Below are positions 15,735 through 22,204 of a DNA stretch of 22,204 nt, one piece after another. Source of the DNA: Gracilaria caudata (taxonomy: Eukaryota; Rhodophyta; Florideophyceae; Gracilariales; Gracilariaceae); contig JASCIV010000376.1 of NCBI GenBank assembly GCA_030374735.1, positions 1 through 22,204 of the forward strand, in the 5' to 3' direction. Numbering within the stretch: position 1 is the first letter of the stretch; each line of letters opens with the position of its first letter. The notes beneath the pieces are model-generated. The model ran no database searches, had not been told where the DNA came from, and saw nothing but the letters and a program-made list of their open reading frames with translations. The position numbers were made by a program, and so were the translations under genes.

Positions 15735-16582
15735 GGTGAGGTGCTGTGGGGTTGGCAGAGGACCGGCACGCGGGTAGCACGCTTCGGTACCCTTTGGTAG
15801 CTTGGGGCAGCGACTATATGCGCTAGGCGCGGAAGGTGGGCGTGACGGCGAAGGTCTCAAACAAGGGGGGCGTTGGCGTGACACACGTCGGACGCGGCGC
15901 GGTTAACGGGCTATTGGGGATTCCTGCCGCGGCTACGCTCGACTCGCTCGACGCGGCACAGCGCGACTCTCGGGACAGCTCGGGTTCTGGCACACGGCGG
16001 GAGAATGGCAGACGGGCGGCGCGACGGGGGCGCGGGCAAGATGCCAACGAACAGCACTAGACGCGGCGTTCGACGGACGGTACCGACGAAGGACGGGGGA
16101 CAACGTGCCGCTGCGACACGCCGGCGCTAAGAACACCCGAGGCGGCTTGCGCCTCCACACGACTTACGTGCAGCCGCGGCGATCGAGCAGCGCAGCGTGG
16201 CGGCGCCGACGCGTGGACACGCGCGCCAGCGCCGGCGCTGTCAGTGCGGTGGCGCACGAGCTCAACAATGCAAGGTGGCGGAGCCAGCGCTCTGCGCGGC
16301 GAACGGGCGGCGACGACCCGCAGCGTGTGCGTGCCACGCGGCTGACATGCGCGCTGCATTGGTTGCGCCCCCTTTTTGTCGGTTACGCGCCGGGGCGCGT
16401 CCGAGAGGCGCGAGAGTGCTCTTGTGTGCCGCGATATCGACGAAGCGCGCCACCTTTCCTGTTCCGCCGCTGTTCGCTGCTGCTTGCGAGTTGTGCGCCG
16501 CGCTGCGATTGTTCGCTGCGATTGCTTGCTGCGAGTGGTGAAGTTCTTCCTCGTTGCGCCTCGTTGCGTTCACCCCGCGATT
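15735..16582. promoter_or_regulatory. Divergent promoter, BED-SDH / claudin-like genes
   Basis: This 848-nt region between divergent starts is very GC-rich with many CGCG/GCGC strings. Overlapping open frames on both strands reflect that composition. None shows a domain, signal peptide or membrane pattern. I see no clear TATA box near either start. Confidence 0.45.
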
Positions 16583-17330
16583 ATGGGCGCTGTTCTCAGA
16601 GTTGGCGCGGCGTTCGTTAGCTTCGTGGCGCTTGTGTTGGTGGCCGTCGCCATTGCGTCCAACTATTGGCTCAAGATTTCGCTTGATGCCGACGAACAAA
16701 GCTCGCCGCTCAACCCCACCACCATGGATGACGGCTTGAACGACCTCACCATCCGCTACAGGCTGGAGCACTTCGGCCTTTGGGTCGGTTGTCATCGAGA
16801 GTTGGTAAGTGCACTCCCTCCTTTCGTCGGTGCTTTGTGCAGCCTCGCTCACATCTCATGCTTGTGCTCGCGATTCGTAGGTATTTGACAAACGCTCTTG
16901 CGCGTACATCGGCGCCTCGTGTTACACAGATGTGTGCTGGGTGCGCAACGGCGTAGACCCCACATGCTTGAACTTCCGATTGTTGCCCATAGATAACTGC
17001 GCCGCGTACCAAGCAACGCGCGCCATGGTGGTCATCGGCACAATCTTTCTCATACTGGGTTCGTCGGTGCTGGTCGTGTCCGTGTGCATCACATCGAAGA
17101 GCCTGTCCACCGCAGGCGCGGTGCTCACCTTCGTGTCGTCCATCTTCCTCATGATTGGGTTTGCGGTCTTCTACGATCGCACGCACAACTTTCTGGATCA
17201 AATCGCGTCCATTGGTTGGTCGTTCATCCTGCTCATCGTGGCATGGCCGCTGGCGTTCGTGGCCGCAGTCATTGCTTTGTTAGCCTCCTTACAACACCAA
17301 AAACAAGAGGAGTTTGAGGAATCTGGGTAA
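16583..17330 (+). CDS. Claudin/PMP22-like four-span membrane protein (2 exons)
   Basis: Exons are 16583-16804 and 16881-17330, with a 76-nt GTAAGT...TCGTAG intron in phase 0; the product is 223 residues. Four hydrophobic helices lie near 8-26, about 116-138, 142-162 and 175-198. The first extracellular loop carries the claudin/PMP22/calcium-channel-gamma signature: Trp29 shortly after helix 1, then Gly65-Leu66-Trp67-x2-Cys70 and Cys81 (GLWxxC-x10-C). More cysteines follow (Cys88, Cys93 and others), so the loop is probably disulfide rich. The size, long first loop and short charged C-terminus (KQEEFEESG) also fit the superfamily. The ATG at 16583 has A at -3 and G at +4; splicing keeps the loop intact (CHREL|VFDKRSC). 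In animals such proteins form paracellular barriers or channel subunits. Here the function is unknown, and membership by descent rather than convergence needs a structure or profile search. Confidence 0.75.
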
Positions 17331-17834
17331 TCACTCGTCTTCTCCGCGCTCTCCCGTCTTTGTTCTCGTGGCATGGCCAGCTCAATCTCTTCCAGCTCAA
17401 TCTTTTCGGGCCATCCAGTGTTCTTGTTTTTTTTGTTTTTTTCTGATATGACAATCCGTCTTGAACAAATCCACCATGTACCGTTGTACGTCCTTGCACA
17501 CGCAGGAGTGTCACGTCATGTAGCAACGTTCTTGCTGCCGTTCCGCCGTGTTCCGTCTTCGTCATCTGGAAGTGCTGATACGTAACATATGGTCTGGGAG
17601 CCCTTACGGCTTTTCTCTGACGCTACGATTTTCGACTTAATTCTAACCCAGTACAAAGCTTGACACTCTCCATCTTCCCATAAAGCATCTTCATTGCACC
17701 TCTGCTTTCCTCGTAGTTACGTTCGCCGCGTGGGCTCAGGGGAAGGCCAGGAGCCAGTGACGTATTTTAGTTTATAGTGTACAAGGGACGTTTTCTGCAA
17801 CGACAAACTGTTCTCTATGGAGCAAAAAATGTGT
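17331..17834. other. Convergent intergenic region with short tandem repeat
   Basis: These 504 nt separate the convergent stops of the claudin-like and plastid-protein genes and should hold both 3' untranslated regions. A 12-nt direct repeat, CCAGCTCAATCT, occurs at 17377-17388 and 17392-17403. T-rich runs occur around 17424-17443. TCGTGGCATGGCC at 17366-17378 repeats a string in the end of the claudin-like coding region (17236-17248). No gene is seen. Confidence 0.45.
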
Positions 17835-18461
17835 TCAATTGCTCTCATTTCTGTCGGACAATCTCTTCATGAACGCCAGAACCGCATTAGTACCCACCTC
17901 ATCCCAACGCTCGTCTGACAGAACTCTACCAACAACATCCTCTTCCGTGGCGATCAAATTAACAGAAAGCCTCAATTTGGTCTCGCTGTCAACCTCACGC
18001 ACACATGTCTTATCAAGCACCACATCGGTGGCGCCCCTCAAATCCACCGCAGTGTCCTTCAAATGGCTGCTCAACAACAAAGGTCTCAACCAAACTCTGT
18101 CCCTCCCATCGTCAATTTCCTGTACAACTTCAGCAAACATGGTGGCAAAGCCTTCCTTCTCCACCTTCACAATCTTTCGAAACGCCGGTTTTGCCCTCTC
18201 CCTCGACTCTATCCGACTGGCTCTGTACCCAAATTCGTCTTCCAATGAAGCAGGTCTCCACGGCGGAAGCATTGGTTTCGAGCCGTCAAAGTGATGGAAC
18301 GAATGGTTGAAAGGCGGGCCAAGTGGAGGGAACTGTTGAGAGTCATCGTCATCCGAATCACCCTTCGCCGACGCGCGCACACATGTCCTGCGGCCTGAAC
18401 AAGCGTTGGACGCACCGTGAGTACGTAGCGAGTTTGCTGTAAATGAGCTCACAAACGCCAT
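17835..18461 (-). CDS. Plastid-targeted conserved protein of unknown function
   Basis: The product is 208 residues. The N-terminus MAFVSSFTANSLRTHG, with Phe at position 3, then Ser/Arg/Ala-rich residues to about RASAKG (30-34), looks like a plastid transit peptide of the red-algal/glaucophyte type. An acidic DSDDDDS stretch and a Pro/His-rich linker follow. The C-terminal part (about 95-208) has FATMFAEVVQEIDDGRDRVW, then LRPLLL and VDLRGATDVVL. This resembles a short conserved protein of cyanobacteria and plastids that I recognise only as uncharacterised (pattern: Trp-hRPLhL...DLRGxSDhh). I chose the ATG at 18461, which has a good GCCATGG context; the frame upstream has no ATG. No membrane span or cofactor motif is visible. 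A role in thylakoid or stromal biogenesis would be guesswork. The family resemblance is from memory and moderate. Confidence 0.75.
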   Translation of the reverse strand: MAFVSSFTANSLRTHGASNACSGRRTCVRASAKGDSDDDDSQQFPPLGPPFNHSFHHFDGSKPMLPPWRPASLEDEFGYRASRIESRERAKPAFRKIVKVEKEGFATMFAEVVQEIDDGRDRVWLRPLLLSSHLKDTAVDLRGATDVVLDKTCVREVDSETKLRLSVNLIATEEDVVGRVLSDERWDEVGTNAVLAFMKRLSDRNESN

Positions 18462-19012
18462 GGCGACGGCTTCTGTCCTGGTTCGACGGAGCGCCACGAA
18501 GCTCAGCAATTACGCCTTTGTTGCTCGTCGGTTAAAAGGCGCGCTCGGTCCGGAAGCCGCGCAGTGGAACGTGACGCGTGTGTTATTTAAGATGCAAATA
18601 TCTGCCCCGGTGATAAGTGTCACAGCGAGCCTGTGCGGTGAAGATGCAAGCTCAGAATGCAAACGGCGCGGTGACACGTGACTCGCCATGACAAGGGGCA
18701 AAAACGGCAGCACGCCTGCATTTTCGCGTCGTGCAGTCGGTCCCGGGCCAGCTGTCCTCTCTGATATTGCTCGAGGGAAACAGATGTGGCCGCCAACCTC
18801 CCTGCCATTGACGTTGTCGACCTTTTGCCATTGCAGGGCGCGACTGCAAATCACGTGCTCACACACAGTATAGTCGAACAAGTCGAGCTGCCCAACAAGT
18901 CACTAAGCGAAGTTAACCATTTTGTTTATCTCTACACTTGGATCTACCTCAGCCACGTACCAAAAAACCTCAGTCACCGCCATTCCTCATTCCTCACGTA
19001 TCGACCACAATC
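18462..19012. promoter_or_regulatory. Promoter of plastid-protein gene and 3' end of TPX2-like gene
   Basis: These 551 nt lie between two minus-strand genes. They hold the upstream region of the MAFV plastid protein and the 3' end of the TPX2-like gene. Two CACGTG hexamers occur, near 18674-18679 (within a GACACGTGACTC context) and near 18853-18858. CACGTG is the core of plant G-boxes, which are linked to light regulation; relevance here is inference. Open frames across the region look like composition shadows. Confidence 0.45.
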
Positions 19013-22000
19013 TCAGAGGTACGGCTTCGGACTCGGGTTGGAAAAATCAGGCATCGGCCTGGCCCTGAAAACCCTGCGCCGCCTTTCCATCTCCTCCCGT
19101 TTACGTCTCTGTTCCTCCATTTGCTTCAAAGCCTTTGCCTGCAATTCCGCACCGGTCAAATGGAACGGTTCCGGGATCGTCACGCGCTGTCTCGGCGGTC
19201 TTCTAGTCTCCGACAGCGTTGCTCGTCTCGCGCCACCACCTCCAGGTGGTCCCCTCATTTCCTGCAGCTTGGAAGACGCCGCGGCCCCCCTGATGTTGGA
19301 TGGAGAAAGCGTGGCCCGTCTGTTATTGTTGAACGATAACGTTCTTCGCAACGGCCCGTGCAAAGGCGCCATGTCATTCATTCCCTGAGGAGATGCTTTC
19401 GGTCGATTGTTGGGAGTCACCGGCGAAGAGCTTGTTCCCATTCTTCGAGCTGCACCCAACTGACCAGGGGAACCAGCTAATCCAACAGGAGGTACTCCAC
19501 TGAACGTGGAACCACGCGGCAAACGACTCCCAGGTGATGCCGAGGCGCGATCTCGGTTACGCGCGTTCAACAAATCTGCCACGCGAGGAAGCTTGATGGG
19601 TTTGCGATCGTTCGACAAACTTCTCCCAGCTCCGAGCGACGCGGGACGACGAGGTTGGTGCTGAGAACTGGATGCGCCACGTCCCCTCAACGGGCTCATC
19701 CCCCTCGGCGACGTAGCTGCACTTCTGGAGGATGGGGTCAATGTTCCAGAGGAAGACGCCCTGCTCGGTGGAAGGCGTGACGACATGATGCGAGACCCAG
19801 GCGACATGGAGGTAGGAGTCATGGACCCAGCCAAACGCCTTCGTGGATTAGCCTCACCATCATTCTCCCGTGTTTCCATCCTTGTGCTTGAAGCAGTTGA
19901 ATTGGCCGGACTCGCCGCATTGTGTGACCTTCTCGGAATCCTGGACGGCGTCAGAGTTCTCCTTGTTTCGGGTCTCACAGACTTGGTCGGGGCTGCGGCT
20001 TGAGTTTGTTCGCTTGCTAAGGGAACGTCTGCATTCGCTGCAGATGCTGTTTCCAACAAACTTTCCTCAGCCTCTTTCTTCACTTCCGAATCAACCCGCA
20101 AATCCTGCACGTCAACAGGGCTGATATCTTCTTGAGCAGGCGTGTCGCCCACCTCTTCTGCTGCTGCATCTGTCCTTGTAGAGAGAGGTTTGGGGGCCAT
20201 TGTCGATCTGCTAACATCACCTGCTCCTTGGCGGACTGACGCAGAAGGCGGTGTTGAAATCGTTTCCGAAGCACTGTCAGACACACCGTTGGCGTCGTTC
20301 TTCGCGACCTTTTCTACGAGTTCGTGTGCGGCATTAGAGTCGTCTTCTACGTGCTCGCGCACATCCTCCGCCGTTGATGAGGCTGTCTGTCTGACCGACA
20401 CCGCAACAACGGGTTCTCCGGGTGAAAGCTCATCGTAGGTTTGCGCTTTGCGCACGGTGGAAACATTTGCGACACTTCCAATATCCGCCGGAGAAACAAA
20501 TGCGGAAACGGAGCTATCCGTCGCTGCCATCCTGTCCTTTGAAGTAGAAGTGATCGGAACGGACGCGATATCAGTGGAATTCGACGTCGTCAACGCGTTT
20601 TGATCTTCGGCGACCTCCTGTAATGGAGACGGATTTAATGTTGAATATTCCCCAGTTGCATACGCCGGCGTACTGTTTTCAGAGTCACGAATTTGGTGTG
20701 TACTCGTAGTCTCGAAAGTCTCGATGACAGAGACTCGTTCCAGACGTGAGCCGTCGTTCTCGACCTTGCTTGATATGGTCGTAGAGGTGATCGTAAACGA
20801 TCTTGAGTTTGATTCCACTCCCGGAATGTTCGATTTTTCCGCCAGTGGCCTCGGCACTGATGGCTGCGCTCTATCAACAATCTCGCTTACTTGTACGGAA
20901 GCGTGCGCCATATCTGCTCCTCTGTCACTCTTCTGCTCTTCAGAGAACGAATCGTCGATCGGGGCAGAAATGTCTCCCTTACTGTTTTCATCGCTTCGGG
21001 TGATATCCGCTCCATGAGCAGATGTGATGGTCTCGCTGCGCTCCTCGGCTGAGGCAGGTTCTCCTTCAGGTTGAGTTTGTTCATCCTTTGCTGTTTGTAC
21101 ACCAGCTGCTATGGAGTAAGTGTCCAAAGTCTTAATCGCATGAGCAACCGATTCGTCAGTAACTTCAAGATCGTCCGCATCCACGTGAAGAGATTTGGAA
21201 AGGGCATCAACTTGGACAGTACTGCCTTCGAACTCATCATCAGCAGCATTACTTTTGACTGGAGGGACAGACGGGTCAGAAGCGTTGGAAGGTGGCAAAG
21301 AAGACGTTGCACCTTTCTGTACGTCACGCTCAGATTTAGATAACGAAACAACTGACAACGCACGTTGCGAAATGCGGTCAGCTTCATCGGCGATGAGTTC
21401 AAACTCAGAAGGATCAACAGTGGCACCAACGGAAGATAAGTCAACGTCGTCGTCCAAAGCGGGAGTGTTCTCCTTGGATGCAGTGGTAAAAGTATCAGTC
21501 GCGTGGGCAAAAGATACGGAGGACTTGGAATTACTGGAGCGTTGGAATTGTTCAACAATGGGTGCAATGGACGTTGCTGGCCTAGAAGCATCTGACAAAC
21601 GCTGCTCTGATTCGAAACGATCGACGATTGGAGCGATTGATGGTGATGAATGTTTGGTGGATGAGGTATCTCGTGACAGCGGATTTGGAGCGGTGTTTGA
21701 TTCGAAATGCTGTACAATGTCGGCGATTGAGCGGGTTGTAGACACGCTTAAGCGGGGTACAGGAGAACCAAAAGTGGTGCTGACTTGATAGTCGGACGTG
21801 ACGGACACGGCTTCATCAATAGCCAGACTTGAAAACGTAGACTGTGGGGACAAAACTGCGTCGGCATCTACGGTAGGTGCGGTAAGATTTGAAGCTGAGT
21901 TATGCTGAGGGTGTACAATAGGTTGTTCCAGATGTTTGACGGTGGCGGAATAAATCTTGTCACGGTTATTTCCATGTTGCGCTGGGTATTCATTCCGCTG

Positions 22001-22159
22001 GGGAGGAGGCGGTTGTGCAGATGGATTGTGTTCGAGCCGTTGTTCGATTGCAGCTATAGCGTTTTGCACGTTGTTGATGATGGACAGAGTATGCGGTAGC
22101 TCGCGTCGCGACGGCGCATGCTGTCGCGGAGAAGACGTGGAAGAAGTGGTGGCATCCAT
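19013..22159 (-). CDS. Large disordered protein with TPX2-like C-terminus (putative microtubule-associated protein)
   Basis: This single-exon 1048-residue protein is mostly low-complexity Ser/Thr/Ala/Glu sequence. Three parts stand out. First, SIADIVQHFES (144-154), SIAPIVDRFES (174-184) and SIAPIVEQFQR (197-207) are three spaced copies of one motif. Second, residues about 730-995 are basic and rich in Ser-Pro/Thr-Pro and Arg, with SRIP at 739-742 (the SxIP form that EB plus-end proteins bind) and several SRLP variants. Third, the last 50 residues, with PEPFHLTGAELQAKALKQM, a charged helix EEQRRKREEMERRRR and FRARPMPDFSNPSPKP, resemble the TPX2 C-terminal motif (PF06886; FKARPLP). A microtubule-binding protein regulated by proline-directed kinases is the natural inference. 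A short N-terminal helix (27-45) may be coiled coil. The ATG at 22159 opens MDATTSS; an overlapping out-of-frame ATG precedes it by 4 nt. Orthology to a named protein is not established. Confidence 0.75.
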   Translation of the reverse strand: MDATTSSTSSPRQHAPSRRELPHTLSIINNVQNAIAAIEQRLEHNPSAQPPPPQRNEYPAQHGNNRDKIYSATVKHLEQPIVHPQHNSASNLTAPTVDADAVLSPQSTFSSLAIDEAVSVTSDYQVSTTFGSPVPRLSVSTTRSIADIVQHFESNTAPNPLSRDTSSTKHSSPSIAPIVDRFESEQRLSDASRPATSIAPIVEQFQRSSNSKSSVSFAHATDTFTTASKENTPALDDDVDLSSVGATVDPSEFELIADEADRISQRALSVVSLSKSERDVQKGATSSLPPSNASDPSVPPVKSNAADDEFEGSTVQVDALSKSLHVDADDLEVTDESVAHAIKTLDTYSIAAGVQTAKDEQTQPEGEPASAEERSETITSAHGADITRSDENSKGDISAPIDDSFSEEQKSDRGADMAHASVQVSEIVDRAQPSVPRPLAEKSNIPGVESNSRSFTITSTTISSKVENDGSRLERVSVIETFETTSTHQIRDSENSTPAYATGEYSTLNPSPLQEVAEDQNALTTSNSTDIASVPITSTSKDRMAATDSSVSAFVSPADIGSVANVSTVRKAQTYDELSPGEPVVAVSVRQTASSTAEDVREHVEDDSNAAHELVEKVAKNDANGVSDSASETISTPPSASVRQGAGDVSRSTMAPKPLSTRTDAAAEEVGDTPAQEDISPVDVQDLRVDSEVKKEAEESLLETASAANADVPLASEQTQAAAPTKSVRPETRRTLTPSRIPRRSHNAASPANSTASSTRMETRENDGEANPRRRLAGSMTPTSMSPGSRIMSSRLPPSRASSSGTLTPSSRSAATSPRGMSPLRGRGASSSQHQPRRPASLGAGRSLSNDRKPIKLPRVADLLNARNRDRASASPGSRLPRGSTFSGVPPVGLAGSPGQLGAARRMGTSSSPVTPNNRPKASPQGMNDMAPLHGPLRRTLSFNNNRRATLSPSNIRGAAASSKLQEMRGPPGGGGARRATLSETRRPPRQRVTIPEPFHLTGAELQAKALKQMEEQRRKREEMERRRRVFRARPMPDFSNPSPKPYL

Positions 22160-22204
22160 TCATTCACAAGTCGGGCGTGGATGGATGGGGTGGCAGAGAA
22201 AGGG

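Noticed and set aside
16262..16852. 196-codon minus-strand ORF overlapping the claudin-like gene
   Set aside because: It runs antisense through the conserved claudin-like exon 1, is His/Arg/Ala low complexity and reflects GC-rich composition.
1..22204. tRNA genes, rRNA, CRISPR arrays, intact transposons
   Set aside because: I looked for T-arm GGTTCRA-type strings, regular repeat-spacer patterns and transposase domains and saw none, apart from the BED finger that is part of the dehydrogenase gene.

Overview
The window is nuclear DNA of a photosynthetic eukaryote, most likely a unicellular alga. Evidence: genes sit on both strands with short spliceosomal introns (61-98 nt, GT-AG, usually with a CTAAC-type branch site); two proteins carry plastid targeting signals; the neighbours are ER, nuclear, Golgi/ER-lipid and cytoskeletal proteins. 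One transit peptide begins MAFVSSF, the phenylalanine-near-the-N-terminus type known from red algae and glaucophytes, so a rhodophyte (or glaucophyte) is my best guess, not proven. I see no operons, rRNA, tRNA, CRISPR or intact transposon.

Layout. 50-988 (+) sphingolipid Delta4-desaturase/DES-like; 1059-1802 (-) Bax inhibitor-1-like; 2147-3103 (+) DUF1295/steroid-reductase-like; 3143-4966 (-) phosphoglucomutase; 5675-6703 (+) divergent mitochondrial-carrier-like protein; 7205-9688 (+) thioredoxin-NHL protein related to SOQ1/NHLRC2, with a Tat-type lumen signal; 9897-10860 (-) nucleoplasmin-type FKBP (2 exons); 11649-12975 (+) protein disulfide isomerase with an ERp29-like tail (3 introns proposed, one bordering a 7-nt microexon); 13898-15734 (-) BED zinc finger fused to sorbitol dehydrogenase (2 exons); 16583-17330 (+) claudin-like four-span membrane protein (2 exons); 17835-18461 (-) plastid-targeted conserved protein; 19013-22159 (-) large disordered protein with a TPX2-like C-terminus.

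The genes mostly alternate in strand, giving short convergent spacers (70, 39 and 208 nt) and longer divergent promoters (344-850 nt). They do not form one pathway. Loose themes are ER (desaturase, BI-1, PDI), plastid (SOQ1-like, MAFV protein) and nucleus/cytoskeleton (FKBP, BED fusion, TPX2-like).

The most unusual items are the BED-finger/sorbitol-dehydrogenase fusion, whose enzyme part has no usable ATG of its own; a claudin signature in an apparent alga; a SOQ1-like lumenal protein without the HAD domain whose leader holds an 11-bp hairpin and an upstream ORF ending at the start codon (ATGA); and a PDI whose two thioredoxin domains are split by introns at the same place, with the second active site lost. 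Exon structures are read by eye from splice consensus and protein family fit; no alignment or RNA data were available.
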